NCBI GenBank assembly: GCA_040285745.1
Contig: JAUFOR010000003.1
Span: 310,001-374,000, forward strand
Reading direction: 5' to 3'
Length of the DNA stretch: 64,000 bases
From: Barthelona sp. PCE
Lineage: Eukaryota > Metamonada: BaSk clade
The notes below the pieces were generated by a model. It saw nothing but the letters and a program-made list of their open reading frames with translations. It made no database searches and was not told the DNA's origin. The stretch's first letter is position 1. Every line of letters begins with the position of its first letter. The position numbers were made by a program, and so were the translations under genes. Positions 9,794 through 19,893 of the stretch are shown here, piece by piece.

Positions 9794-9836
9794 TGAAGGA
9801 GAGAAAATTGCGATATCGAATTTAATTCCATTTTCA
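9794..9836. promoter_or_regulatory. 43-bp bidirectional promoter region
   Basis: Only 43 bp separate the ATG codons of the divergent genes at 9793 (minus) and 9837 (plus). It must contain the leaders and probably start sites of both, unless transcription starts inside the opposite coding sequence. It is AT-rich, with pyrimidine runs ahead of each start codon. Confidence 0.55.
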
Positions 9837-12800
9837 ATGTCTATTGCTCACGCAGGCATCATCACTGGTGTACACGCAACATGTGACAACGTTCTATCTG
9901 TTGATAGATCAGGAATTGCAATTTTGAGCTACCCACACCTTGATCCTTACAAAAAACATGTTTTTACTGATTTAGAACCGACATCTTGTGTGATTTTCGA
10001 TGAACGCATCATAATTGGCTTCGCTACTGGTGAAATTAAGATGTTTAATCTAGATTTTGATGAACTGTTCTCCATTCAGTTACACACCAAAAAGGTTTAC
10101 ACTATGGACATATCACCCGATGGCACCTTGTTAATATCTGGTGGTGCTGATAAAAACATTGTTGTTAGCATAGTGAATCAAGATTCTTTAGAAGAGATCC
10201 ATCGCTTTGACAAACTTCACAATGGTTCCATTGAAAAATTACATTTTGATCCAACGAGTTTTGCGTTTTTATCAGCTGGAAGAGATAAAAAAATCAATTT
10301 TGTCGATTTGGAAACAAAAGAGAATGTTTACACAGAAGTTTTTGAAGGCAACATGAAAAGTGCTGCATTCAGCCATGATGGTTTAGGTTACGCAGGTGTT
10401 GATGGAAGTAACAATGTTGGTATTTTTGACGAGAATGGTGAAAGTGTATTTAAAACAAAATTAGAGACAAAGTTAACACGCGTTGCTGTAAGTAGTGAAC
10501 AAGTATTTGTCGGAAACGTCAAAGGTTATGTATTTGTCTTTGGCCTGGATAGCTCTGAAAAAGAATATACAAAGGTTGCTCAAATCAAGGTTGGCCACAC
10601 TTCAATTTCTGAAATGTATTATTACACTGATGATGAGGAAATTGAGTACATATATGTTGGTTCCAACAATGGTTATCTGGCCCGTATCAACATTGAAACA
10701 GGAGATGTCGATAAATCAATCATGCCAGAGGAGCGTGTTAAGACATCTCGCGAATCAAGAAGCCGAAGTGGAAAAAGAGAATCAAAAGGCCGCTCAAACA
10801 GAGAATCTAGAAATAGAGAATCTAGAAGTAGAGAATCTAGAAGCAGAAATAATAAGAGAGACAGTCCTCGTGAGGAGACGAGCCACTCACTTCGGCGTTC
10901 CAGGCAGCAGCTGTGTGAGCCATGTCCCACCAAAGGCTGTGTCGATCACGCAGGTATATTGCGTGCTTCTCTTAAAAATGACGAGAGGTACATAATCATC
11001 AGAAATGCTACAGATAAAACCGAATTTGAAATTCCCATTACACAACACGAAGATACACCCCGTAATCTTGTATGGACACCCGACAATGATGAAGTCATGG
11101 TTGTTTCTCGTAACCGAATTTCTGCTGTCAGTATTCCCTTGAAGAAGGAAACGTGGCAAGTGGATGCACATACTTCCACTGATATTGTTAAGAACAAGCG
11201 ATACGTAGCGTTCCGAAGTGGAAAAGTCATTTGTAGATATGATCTCTCCCGGAAAAGAAAAACTCTTCTTCGCGAGACACGTGCAGAACCTCCGCTTCGA
11301 TTACACAGTCTTCGCATCTTGAAAATGTCTCATGAATTATTGCACATTTCGTACAGCGATAACTCACATATGGTATTCAATCTCAGAAACAACGATGTTG
11401 TATATCGATACAATCATGATGGTGTTTTTGAAATCGGTTTTCAGTTCGGTACAAGTTTGTTGCTCTTCCACATGGGAGGATATGAAGGAACTGGGGTATT
11501 CGCCACTGATGGTGAGTACCGTTGTGTTATTGACTCGCTTTTAAGCAATTCTACTGCAAACATTAATGATTTAAGAATGTTTACAGAGGATGAAGTTGGG
11601 TTTCTATTTTTTATTTCAAACCTTGTTTATGTTGTTCCATTTGATGGAAGTAGTTGTGTGGAATACATGCTTGAAGATGATGTTGTTGATGTTAAGAATG
11701 GCATTGTTTACGTTATTTACAATGAAGAACTTACTAATATTCGGGATATGATAGACGACATTAATGGAATTGGCGGCTCTGGAACACCGATTGAAGCGTC
11801 TCAGACACATGTGGTTGTTGAACCCGTAATTGAAACGATTATTATTGAGCCAACTGTTGAGCCAACTATTGAGCCAACTGTTGAGCCAACTATTGAGCCA
11901 ACTATTGAGCACATTGAAGTAGTGAAACAGGAAGTAGAAGTCGTGGCACCTGAGATTAATGTTATTATTCCCATTTGTACGGTGAATGGTAACAATCGTT
12001 TGCACATCGGTTCTACTGCCGTCTATCAAGCGTCTCAACGAGTATTTTATGACAATGATTTGAACTCATGTTCAATATATAGTGACAGCAAGGCAGGTAA
12101 CTTTGGTCTTTCTGATAAAATATATTACAAAGTCGTCTCAGTTGGAGAAGATGCAGAATGTCTTACGCTGTCACCTAAAGGTTCCAGTTTTGTTGTCTCA
12201 TCTGCATCAGAGCTTAGAGTGTATAGCACTGAAAGTACCCAACTCGTGTACACAATCATGACGCCATTAGCCTTCGCTTATCTCAACGAAAAGACATTGT
12301 TGGTTGCTAATAACGGTTGTCTATTCTCTGTAGATCTTCGAACAGGTTTTATTTCCTTGGTCAAGGCTCTGAGCACCTCTAATATTGTGAGTATCACAAT
12401 CGCAATGAACAGATATGTTTTTGTTGTTTTTGAGGATAACACCGCTACCACTGTTGATTATGTGACAATGCGTTCATTCAATACGTTCAGTGGTGTTGTT
12501 CGAGGTTGTGCTTACAATGATGTGCATGTCTTAATTGTTAATTCAATATTCCCAAATGCAGTAGGTGTTTTTAACTTCACAACAGGTGCTGAATCGCACA
12601 AATTTGCTGTTTCGGGCGACATTACTAGCGTACGTTCGCATAACAAGAAGGTTCTCTTATCTACCAAGTTTGAAGTCCTTGTCTTTGAGTCGGACGTCTT
12701 CACTAACACCCACAAGCTGCGTGAAAAGAATTGTATCATGGCGTTCGCACCTGACACCAACATCATTGCGCATAAAATAGAAGGTGGTGTTAAAATTACC

Positions 12801-15047
12801 AATATCAAGAATGATGTCTGTGCGAATATTGTCACACCAAGTAAGACTTCTTCTCTTTCTATCACATACGATGGCTCTATGTTGGCGGCTATGAATGGCG
12901 AGTGCGTTAATTTGTACAAATCAGTGACTGTCGAAGGTCTTCCTTTCGAGTTTGTTGGTCCAACAAACGTTCACGTCAGTACAAGGTTATGGAACGATAC
13001 AGTTCAAGTTACTGTTATGAGCACCGATAAAGAGACCATATTCAGAGACGATGTCAGGCGAGGCTTCTTCTGTTTCGCACAAAATCGAACGCTAGTTGTA
13101 CCTCAAGCACTTTCATCAACTCAAAATATTCTAAAGCTTGATTCGGATGGGCGTTTGCATGTAATATTGAACAACTACCTTCACATAATTAATTTGGTCA
13201 CATTTGAAGTTGAGAGTATTGAGGACTACATTCCTTTAACATCAACATTAGCTCTCTTACACAACAAACAATCAAAGGCAATCAAGCTCACTTACTTGCC
13301 GTCGTTTCCTGATGTCATCTATGAGATTGAGGTTAATGGTGAGTTTTCTACTCCACAAAGTGAACAGTTTGGCACGATCATTGTTGACGACACAATTGTA
13401 TGTGTTGAGAAGAGCAGTGGACGTTACATCACCAAGTCCATGAGGTTTGAAAGCGTAAACGTTACCAATGAAAGTATTATACTCGATACTGGAATAGCAA
13501 AAGTGATTATTAATGAAAGTGATTTCAATGACTCACTTGCTACGCCGACAGGCATTGTTGATACAATTAAAGAATTTGAGGCTTATGAAATTAATCCTGA
13601 GCATGTTGAAATGTTCGTCGGTGTTCTCTCCAATGGTTTACCATTCCTCGATCAACTGGCGGATGTTACCCCGCTCATTGGATCGGCTGTCAAGGCTGTT
13701 AACATCCTTATTGGGGCATTTTGCAGGATGAAAGCTGCAAAACTTCGTGCTTCAGTGCTTACTCATCGTGTGGTTTGTATTTCGTACGACATTTATGTTA
13801 TTTCACACGATAACAAGTACATTCTTGAGCACGATTCAATTGCTCGTCATATCCGTGGTATTAAAAGTGTTGTCGAGGAGATCACCGAGTATATCAACGA
13901 GTTCCAAGATCGTGGATGGATCAAGAGAGTTATGTCAAGTGTCTCAAAGGGTGATATTGACAAGATGAATGTATTTAACACAACATTGGACCGTGTTACG
14001 GCCGATTTACGAACGTCTTTAGCCGTCTTTACAGCAACACATGCTCTTCACACACCTCCACCATCACTGTCTGCTGCTGATCTGGAAGCACTCATGAATA
14101 GAGATCACAACGCAAGCATGCAGCTTGATGAGGTTGCTGCCCAATTAACAAATATTCAAAGCGGCGTCGACACTCTCATCGAGAAGTTTGATGCTGTAAT
14201 CGATGGCGTAAACGCAATTCCTGATGAAATTCCTTGGGAAAACCTCGGAATTTCTGATGACAATGTCCCTGACGCTGAAGGAGGTATGGCATATGTGTAT
14301 TTCGGTGTTTACAATCTCGAGGATATCGCAATTAAGGTGGCTAAATCAAAACGGGCAGAAGAACGCCTTCTACATGAATACAACACCATCATGGCTATCA
14401 AGAGCTCTGGTATTGTTCGAGTCTTTGGCCTTACGAGATCACCATCCGGCTTCATCGGTCTAGTGATGCAGCGTTTGTCATACTGTCTTGATGATGTGAA
14501 GTATATCAATACTTTGTCTCTTACAGATCGTTTCCGTATTCTTGAGGACTTAAGCAAAGCTCTACAGGTGTGCCATGCATTCAACTTCATGCACAGAGAT
14601 ATTAAACCAGAGAATGTGCTTCTTGATAAGCGTAATAATGCATTCCTTTCAGATTTTAACATTGCAAAGGACTCTAATGAGCAAAACGCCACAGTGCAAC
14701 TGGGTACAGTCATGTACACAGCACCCGAACTGATGACTCAGAACAAGAGAGTGTACAAGCCTGAAATGGACGTTTACTCATTCGGTTTAACAATGTTGTT
14801 CTTGCTAACTGGAGGCGTGAATCTATTCAGTGATGTTTTTGTACCTGCTATTCAAAGTAACATCACTTATGTTCGTTTATTGCGTTGTGAGTGGATTGAG
14901 CTGGAAGAATTGGTCAACCGATGCTGTTCAAGAAATCCAGAACTGAGACCTACTTTTGCAGAAATTTCAGGATTACTTGTTCCAGAAAAATATTCACAGT
15001 ATTCAAATATGAACATTGATATTGAAGATTATAATTTACCCAACTAA
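9837..15047 (+). CDS. WD40 propellers + MLKL-like four-helix domain + protein kinase
   Basis: A 1736-residue multidomain protein. ATG 9837 is preferred because the longer frame overlaps the divergent gene and the propeller begins here. Residues 1-300 are WD40-like blades; about 302-352 is an Arg/Ser (RS) tract; further propeller-like sequence runs to about 1240, broken near 671-690 by an EPT(V/I) repeat. About 1255-1400 is a helical bundle preceded by LPFLDQLADVTPLIGSAVKA and containing WIKRVMSS and MNVFNTTLDRV, the pattern of the MLKL N-terminal/HeLo-like domain. A brace-like helix follows, then a kinase domain (about 1470-1720) with Lys1500 (IAIK), HRD at 1586-1588, DFN at 1606-1608 instead of DFG, and APE. 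MLKL family members kill cells by permeabilising membranes when the kinase-like domain is switched. The propellers could be the sensor. The domain order is seen; the death role is inference. Confidence 0.85.
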   Translation: MSIAHAGIITGVHATCDNVLSVDRSGIAILSYPHLDPYKKHVFTDLEPTSCVIFDERIIIGFATGEIKMFNLDFDELFSIQLHTKKVYTMDISPDGTLLISGGADKNIVVSIVNQDSLEEIHRFDKLHNGSIEKLHFDPTSFAFLSAGRDKKINFVDLETKENVYTEVFEGNMKSAAFSHDGLGYAGVDGSNNVGIFDENGESVFKTKLETKLTRVAVSSEQVFVGNVKGYVFVFGLDSSEKEYTKVAQIKVGHTSISEMYYYTDDEEIEYIYVGSNNGYLARINIETGDVDKSIMPEERVKTSRESRSRSGKRESKGRSNRESRNRESRSRESRSRNNKRDSPREETSHSLRRSRQQLCEPCPTKGCVDHAGILRASLKNDERYIIIRNATDKTEFEIPITQHEDTPRNLVWTPDNDEVMVVSRNRISAVSIPLKKETWQVDAHTSTDIVKNKRYVAFRSGKVICRYDLSRKRKTLLRETRAEPPLRLHSLRILKMSHELLHISYSDNSHMVFNLRNNDVVYRYNHDGVFEIGFQFGTSLLLFHMGGYEGTGVFATDGEYRCVIDSLLSNSTANINDLRMFTEDEVGFLFFISNLVYVVPFDGSSCVEYMLEDDVVDVKNGIVYVIYNEELTNIRDMIDDINGIGGSGTPIEASQTHVVVEPVIETIIIEPTVEPTIEPTVEPTIEPTIEHIEVVKQEVEVVAPEINVIIPICTVNGNNRLHIGSTAVYQASQRVFYDNDLNSCSIYSDSKAGNFGLSDKIYYKVVSVGEDAECLTLSPKGSSFVVSSASELRVYSTESTQLVYTIMTPLAFAYLNEKTLLVANNGCLFSVDLRTGFISLVKALSTSNIVSITIAMNRYVFVVFEDNTATTVDYVTMRSFNTFSGVVRGCAYNDVHVLIVNSIFPNAVGVFNFTTGAESHKFAVSGDITSVRSHNKKVLLSTKFEVLVFESDVFTNTHKLREKNCIMAFAPDTNIIAHKIEGGVKITNIKNDVCANIVTPSKTSSLSITYDGSMLAAMNGECVNLYKSVTVEGLPFEFVGPTNVHVSTRLWNDTVQVTVMSTDKETIFRDDVRRGFFCFAQNRTLVVPQALSSTQNILKLDSDGRLHVILNNYLHIINLVTFEVESIEDYIPLTSTLALLHNKQSKAIKLTYLPSFPDVIYEIEVNGEFSTPQSEQFGTIIVDDTIVCVEKSSGRYITKSMRFESVNVTNESIILDTGIAKVIINESDFNDSLATPTGIVDTIKEFEAYEINPEHVEMFVGVLSNGLPFLDQLADVTPLIGSAVKAVNILIGAFCRMKAAKLRASVLTHRVVCISYDIYVISHDNKYILEHDSIARHIRGIKSVVEEITEYINEFQDRGWIKRVMSSVSKGDIDKMNVFNTTLDRVTADLRTSLAVFTATHALHTPPPSLSAADLEALMNRDHNASMQLDEVAAQLTNIQSGVDTLIEKFDAVIDGVNAIPDEIPWENLGISDDNVPDAEGGMAYVYFGVYNLEDIAIKVAKSKRAEERLLHEYNTIMAIKSSGIVRVFGLTRSPSGFIGLVMQRLSYCLDDVKYINTLSLTDRFRILEDLSKALQVCHAFNFMHRDIKPENVLLDKRNNAFLSDFNIAKDSNEQNATVQLGTVMYTAPELMTQNKRVYKPEMDVYSFGLTMLFLLTGGVNLFSDVFVPAIQSNITYVRLLRCEWIELEELVNRCCSRNPELRPTFAEISGLLVPEKYSQYSNMNIDIEDYNLPN
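11847..11906. repeat. Five 12-bp tandem repeats, EPT(V/I)
   Basis: Five in-frame copies of GAGCCAACT followed by GTT or ATT encode Glu-Pro-Thr-Val/Ile. It acts as an extended hinge between propeller segments of the kinase fusion and may vary in copy number. Confidence 0.9.
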
Positions 15048-15088
15048 CTCAATATTTGATATGCAGTATTTTGTATTAACAAATACAT

Positions 15089-15094
15089 AATAAA
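15089..15094 (+). terminator. Polyadenylation signal AATAAA
   Basis: AATAAA lies 42 bp after the stop codon of the kinase fusion, before the end of the convergent gene at 15101. Confidence 0.5.
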
Positions 15095-15100
15095 CATATT

Positions 15101-15382
15101 TCATCTTACAACGTATATAATTCCAAAGATGACCATTAAAAGAAAAATTATAAGCAGTCCAAAAACTCTTTGCTTTCTTGTTTTTACCTTTTGAACTCGA
15201 ATGGGCTCAAATACGTCATTGCATGATATTGCATCACTCCAATAATCTTCGTTAATTAAAAGACTCACTTCATCAAAACTCAATTCTTCTATGTTATGCT
15301 CAATTGGAGCATCATTAATATCAAATATTTCACCGTTCTGGTATCTTTTATAATGAAACTCCCCAATAATGTCCGATTGCAT
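15101..15382 (-). CDS. Small tail-anchored membrane protein
   Basis: The 93-residue protein has an acidic cytosolic N-terminal part, a basic cluster (KVKTRKQR at about 66-73) and one hydrophobic segment at the extreme C-terminus (about 75-91), followed by a single Arg. That is the layout of a tail-anchored protein inserted post-translationally. No SNARE motif is seen. The family is unknown. It converges with the kinase fusion gene. Confidence 0.65.
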   Translation of the reverse strand: MQSDIIGEFHYKRYQNGEIFDINDAPIEHNIEELSFDEVSLLINEDYWSDAISCNDVFEPIRVQKVKTRKQRVFGLLIIFLLMVIFGIIYVVR

Positions 15383-15556
15383 AAAATATTATGCTGAAAG
15401 AATAAAACAATTGTAAAACATTATAAGATGTGTTTTCCGGACAGAATTGTGTGTTATTGGTATACTTACCCTCAAAATGTTAGTTCAAAATTGCAGCATA
15501 CTGATAGTAAGTGGTCTTTGTTTTTTTTACTCTTTTACACATTTTTTGAGGTATAG

Positions 15557-16639
15557 ATGCAAGATATTTCTGCACTCAGAGGGTTTTCAGAATTTGACAC
15601 GATAAAGAAACAAGTAGACGTGCTGTTTGATGCGGATGACATAGATTCTTTCTTAAAATGCTTCTATGAACTGTTAGAAATGTTTGTGCTCCCCACAGAA
15701 GCACTTAAAGAGTACTTTGCACTTCAAACAGAGTTGGATAGCATAGAATTTCTTCCATTCAAAACAACACTTGATCGTTGGGCACGTGAGAACGCGCTTA
15801 AGAGTGAGATCAGCGTGCAGCGCGGGCGTGCAGTTGAGAAAGAAGATATTCCGACGGTTTTAGTGAATTATATTGCAAGAACTTTAATTGAGATGAATAG
15901 ACCTGCAGACTTTTTGGTTCCACTTATTCTCACGGGAGCAATGTCATGGAAATCAGTTAAGGATTTTGTTGAAAAGCAAGTTAATGATGATCAGTTTTTA
16001 TTTGTTCTCACCACACTTAAGCATATTGCTGATATTCCTTTTTCTTTCATTCTTAGCAGTGGCTTCATGTTTGCCCGTCAAAAAGTACCTTTCTACAAAG
16101 AAGCACAGAAATTTTCACCCAGATACTCCAGTGTCCTTGAGCACTTGCGCATTTTATCAGAACGTTTTCCTTCGTTATTGAACTTGAATCCTCAGATACA
16201 GAACGCGTTACACATGGCAAAGGCAGCAGAAATGGAGGATGATGAGATATTGGATACAAAACAGGTTCCTTTCATTTATTCAGTTTCCCTTGAGGTCAAT
16301 GGAAATAGTGATATAGTGTCTTTCTTCAGACTATTTGAGCCTGGGCAGGTGCGCTACGCTTTTAACGTACTCGTAGAAACTCTTCTTGAGGTTCTCGAAC
16401 ATAACTTGAAAGGCGATTCGATACTTTTTATGTTAAATTCATTGATTGATGCCCATATGTTTGTTTTCCTCAACAATCCTGAGCTCAGTACATCTCTCAG
16501 AGACTTAAATGATCATCTTTCACAGTATGTAGCTGCTAGTAAGAGTATTCCTGGTGTTTTATCACTTATAATGGAGAGACTTGATGTATCTCTGAATGTG
16601 AATACTTCAAAGACAAAGGACAACTGCATAGAATTTTAA
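15557..16639 (+). CDS. Helical protein with N-terminal DIS-x-LRGF motif
   Basis: A 360-residue, almost entirely alpha-helical soluble protein without a signal or membrane segment. It begins MQDISALRGF, nearly the same as DISVLRGF at the start of the 939-residue protein at 40316, so the two may belong to one helical-repeat family. I recognise no catalytic motif. The helices look like an ARM/HEAT or PCI-type scaffold, but repeats are not regular enough to call. An AATAAA occurs at 16662-16667, 23 bp after the stop. Confidence 0.8.
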   Translation: MQDISALRGFSEFDTIKKQVDVLFDADDIDSFLKCFYELLEMFVLPTEALKEYFALQTELDSIEFLPFKTTLDRWARENALKSEISVQRGRAVEKEDIPTVLVNYIARTLIEMNRPADFLVPLILTGAMSWKSVKDFVEKQVNDDQFLFVLTTLKHIADIPFSFILSSGFMFARQKVPFYKEAQKFSPRYSSVLEHLRILSERFPSLLNLNPQIQNALHMAKAAEMEDDEILDTKQVPFIYSVSLEVNGNSDIVSFFRLFEPGQVRYAFNVLVETLLEVLEHNLKGDSILFMLNSLIDAHMFVFLNNPELSTSLRDLNDHLSQYVAASKSIPGVLSLIMERLDVSLNVNTSKTKDNCIEF

Positions 16640-16661
16640 TAACAGAACTGATTAATTCTAC

Positions 16662-16667
16662 AATAAA
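16662..16667 (+). terminator. Polyadenylation signal AATAAA
   Basis: AATAAA 23 bp after the stop codon at 16639, within the 53 bp between this gene and the convergent gene ending at 16693. Confidence 0.5.
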
Positions 16668-16692
16668 TATTTATTGATTATTAATGGATTAA

Positions 16693-18405
16693 TTATAGTT
16701 TTGGATTTGAATAAACTCTGTTTAGACCTCTATTATCGTGTATAATACTCAAATCTTCATCCTCTTCATCTTCAATTTCTTCAAGTATCACAGGCGACAG
16801 TGTTTGGTCAACTGTTATTGAAAGTGTGGAAGTTCGTTTTGATGACAAACCTGATTTGTTGTATACGTAAACCTCGGCCTCCACCTCATCCAAACGCTCA
16901 ATTGAATTAATAGAATTTGATCGACTAACTTCGGTTGAAACGATCCTATTAATTGCAACATCAGTAGCGTGATGGGGAGAAAGTAAATTTTGTGGAGAAC
17001 CTAATACAACACCTGTATCAATATTACTAGTAAAGAAATTTTCAACCTCTTCTTCTTCCAACTTACCTAAACTACCGTTAATAAACATTTCTTTCCCCAT
17101 AAAAGGCGAAGCATCCTCATAATCACTTTCATTAGAACCATCAGCCATAGACTCCACAGAATCTTCATCCGAGATGACGATGGATCTGATCTCACTTGAA
17201 AAGTCATGAGTAGGGTTCCCACTGGAATCAATGCCTTGTAATGACAAAGTTGGTACATCCAATGGCTCCGTTTCCAAGTTGAAATGGTTGAGAGAATCCA
17301 GCATACGATCCAAATCAGCATTGCTTTGACTAAACTCATCAGCAACCTCCTTTCCAAAGTGTTTTGATAGTTTTCTTGATATCCTATTCTTAAAACTAGG
17401 TATAAAACTGGAGATGCCTTTGGAGATAGCACGAACACTGGGTAATTCAATAACGCTCGACCAGTCATTACCGCTCGCGCGTCTGGATTTTCCTGTTTTT
17501 GCATCAGTTTCAGATCCAGAAGCGTCGTCAAACTCAAAAGAGCTGTTAAACATTTGCAAAGAATCTCGTTTATCTATCTTATTCTCGACAATAACGCTTA
17601 ACGACTGTCTCAGCATAATGTCTATCTCATCTATTACTTCTTCTTCCTCTGAACTGATCATCTCACCAACATTCGCATCAACGTTGTCTTGGGCAGAATG
17701 CAGAATAAAGAGATACACTCCAATTACATTCCAATCGAACCAGTACAAGTACTTGATGTATCCTAACATGGCTGTGACTGTTATCGCAAGAACCAAGAGA
17801 ATCATATAACTCCAACCCTCTAGACCATAGCTCGTAACGTATACGCTATCTCTAAAATAGTGCATTGCCACGGTGTGGTTCCCCACGTCGTGTGCGAAGC
17901 TTGAAGCAGAATTAATGGATGGAAAAGGACCCATTGTAACTTCGGTAACAAAAAGTGTTTCCGAGTCTTCTAATTCTAGATACAGATGTGGTGCCAATAA
18001 CCCTGTTTCGGTGGTTACCTGCATGCTGGCGTCATAATCAAGTACATTAAAAAACACTGCATCACTCATCTCAGAGTTATGATGTATTATATCAATAACA
18101 TACGCAGCTGTTCGTGCTCCTGACATTAAAAAGAAAATACCCATCACCACTACGATGAAATATACCAAAAAATTATATGACATCGGATTACGTAACACGT
18201 CTATATCTATATCTTTTACCGATTTCCCATTATGACTTGACGAGTAACCAGAAATGGACGTAGGTATGATGGAAGACACGCTGCTCTGAAGAGGGCTTGC
18301 AGTTTTGCTCGCCCTCGACGAGCTACTAATTAAATTCAGTGTTTGAAGGGCTGATTCCAAATCTCTACCCTCTATTGAGGCATATGAATTATGTCTGGAG
18401 AACAT
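16693..18405 (-). CDS. Two-TM membrane protein with long acidic Ser-rich tail
   Basis: A 570-residue protein. A Ser-rich N-terminal region (about 1-85) precedes a first membrane helix (about 93-115), an extracytoplasmic loop of roughly 85 residues with the motif GPFPS, a second membrane helix (about 202-222), and a long tail rich in Ser, Asp and Glu. The tail has many possible phosphorylation sites but no recognised domain. The layout, including the beta-rich loop and GPF-x-S, resembles that of the gene at 37660, so they may be distant paralogues. Function is unknown. Confidence 0.8.
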   Translation of the reverse strand: MFSRHNSYASIEGRDLESALQTLNLISSSSRASKTASPLQSSVSSIIPTSISGYSSSHNGKSVKDIDIDVLRNPMSYNFLVYFIVVVMGIFFLMSGARTAAYVIDIIHHNSEMSDAVFFNVLDYDASMQVTTETGLLAPHLYLELEDSETLFVTEVTMGPFPSINSASSFAHDVGNHTVAMHYFRDSVYVTSYGLEGWSYMILLVLAITVTAMLGYIKYLYWFDWNVIGVYLFILHSAQDNVDANVGEMISSEEEEVIDEIDIMLRQSLSVIVENKIDKRDSLQMFNSSFEFDDASGSETDAKTGKSRRASGNDWSSVIELPSVRAISKGISSFIPSFKNRISRKLSKHFGKEVADEFSQSNADLDRMLDSLNHFNLETEPLDVPTLSLQGIDSSGNPTHDFSSEIRSIVISDEDSVESMADGSNESDYEDASPFMGKEMFINGSLGKLEEEEVENFFTSNIDTGVVLGSPQNLLSPHHATDVAINRIVSTEVSRSNSINSIERLDEVEAEVYVYNKSGLSSKRTSTLSITVDQTLSPVILEEIEDEEDEDLSIIHDNRGLNRVYSNPKL

Positions 18406-18834
18406 GAATTAAAGAAAACAAAATTCCTGCATTGTAAAGGGAAAATATGAGAAAACAAAATTCTTTCTCATCCATGGGGTAAATTTCCTCTTCTATGTCA
18501 CTACGTGCTTGGTAAAAGCGATGTTCCATGCCGATTTTTACTTTTGCAACATGTCACCATTTTGATGGGTTTTTGTTAGTATCCAATATTGAACTGTGTA
18601 GATGTGCTGACGTTACGAATGGCCCTCATTCAAAACATTTTCACAATAGAATAAGTCAAGATATGTGTGCCGGTTTTAAAACACTTTTCAAATTATGCTT
18701 ATAAAAGCAAAAATGAAGTAACAAAAAGTGACATGCACACGTATACCTTACTGTATGATGTCCAAACCTCAACCGCATGAATAATTGTTCGTTTTTTGTA
18801 CTATCACTCCTTTTCATATTTTTCAATACAGAAA
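18406..18834. other. Divergent intergenic spacer
   Basis: 429 bp between divergent genes. It has short A/T runs and a TATAAAA sequence inside a 5-bp stem (TGCTTATAAAAGCA, near 18697). No RNA gene or coding remnant recognised. Confidence 0.4.
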
Positions 18835-19893
18835 ATGGATAACAATGAATGTTTTCATGTGAAATGCCCTTTCAAGGTTTTGACAATGCAACCATGCATC
18901 AATAGAGATGAATTTTTCCTTTATGTTAGTGGTGGAGGTATCGGTACTGTTCGTCGCTACTGCCCTGCAACCGAAAAGTTCTCTAAACCGTTCAATGGAC
19001 ACAAAGGACCCGTCACTGAGTTGGTTTTAAGTAACGATCCTGAACGTGGTCAGAGACTCTACACTGCAGCATGGGATTATAAAGTCCATGAATGGGATGT
19101 ATGCACCCGCGAGATTCTGCGCACTTTTAGTTTGCATACTGATATCGTAAAGTGTATGTGTATCAGTCCTTGTGAGAAATATATTTTTACTGGTGGTGCT
19201 GACAGTCGTATCTACAAGATCGATCTTGACACCTTCGAAGCTGTGCAGACATACGAGGGACATCACCGTTACGTCACAAAGGTTATGTGTCTTGAATTAA
19301 CCTCATACAATAGAACTGTTCTTATTTCAGTAGGGTCAGATAATTTCCTATGTGTGTTTGATGTTGATACAGGCGCACGCCTGGCATACTTCAGAGCCCA
19401 TGAAACTTCCCTTTATGCTTTGGCATACCGCGAAGGTGAATTGTGGACCGGATCTGCTGATAAGGATTTCAAGTCCTGGTCCCTTGATGATTTGATGACC
19501 GGTGAATATTTAGATTCGGCCCCGACCCCATTAGAGCATCAGAGATTCGATTTCTGGGTTACTGCTTTTGGATTTACTTCTTCTGAAGTTTTTGTGGGTC
19601 TAGGAAATGGTGAAATACATGTTTATGATTTAGCTACCATGGAGAAACGTCGTGTGCTTGATTATCACATTGATTTTGTATCTGTGATCATGCCTATGGG
19701 TGACAAGTTGCTTACTTCTTCTTATGATTACACCATCAAACGTGATTATCAAATACCTCGTGCTCCGGTTGAAGAAGATACTGAGGAAGAAAGCAGCTAT
19801 GATTTCAGTGCAAGTGACAATGAGGATGATGACAAGATTAAGCAGATTCAGGAAGCAAGATTCCGTGCTATGATGTCTCTGAAACAAGAATAA
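18835..19893 (+). CDS. WD40-repeat protein
   Basis: A 352-residue WD40 beta-propeller covering almost the whole chain: GH/SD-containing blades such as FNGHKGPVTELVLS, LHTDIVKCMCIS, GHHRYVTKVM and AHETSLYALAY are visible. The C-terminus (from about 318) is acidic and then helical. The ATG at 18835 is the first in frame; sequence upstream is open but lacks a methionine codon. I cannot match it to a named WD40 family. It probably acts as a scaffold in a protein complex. It converges with PFP across 46 bp. Confidence 0.9.
   Translation: MDNNECFHVKCPFKVLTMQPCINRDEFFLYVSGGGIGTVRRYCPATEKFSKPFNGHKGPVTELVLSNDPERGQRLYTAAWDYKVHEWDVCTREILRTFSLHTDIVKCMCISPCEKYIFTGGADSRIYKIDLDTFEAVQTYEGHHRYVTKVMCLELTSYNRTVLISVGSDNFLCVFDVDTGARLAYFRAHETSLYALAYREGELWTGSADKDFKSWSLDDLMTGEYLDSAPTPLEHQRFDFWVTAFGFTSSEVFVGLGNGEIHVYDLATMEKRRVLDYHIDFVSVIMPMGDKLLTSSYDYTIKRDYQIPRAPVEEDTEEESSYDFSASDNEDDDKIKQIQEARFRAMMSLKQE

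Noticed and set aside
11616-12038. Minus-strand frame with a WLNS repeat
   Set aside because: It is the antisense reading of the EPT(V/I) repeat in the kinase fusion gene.
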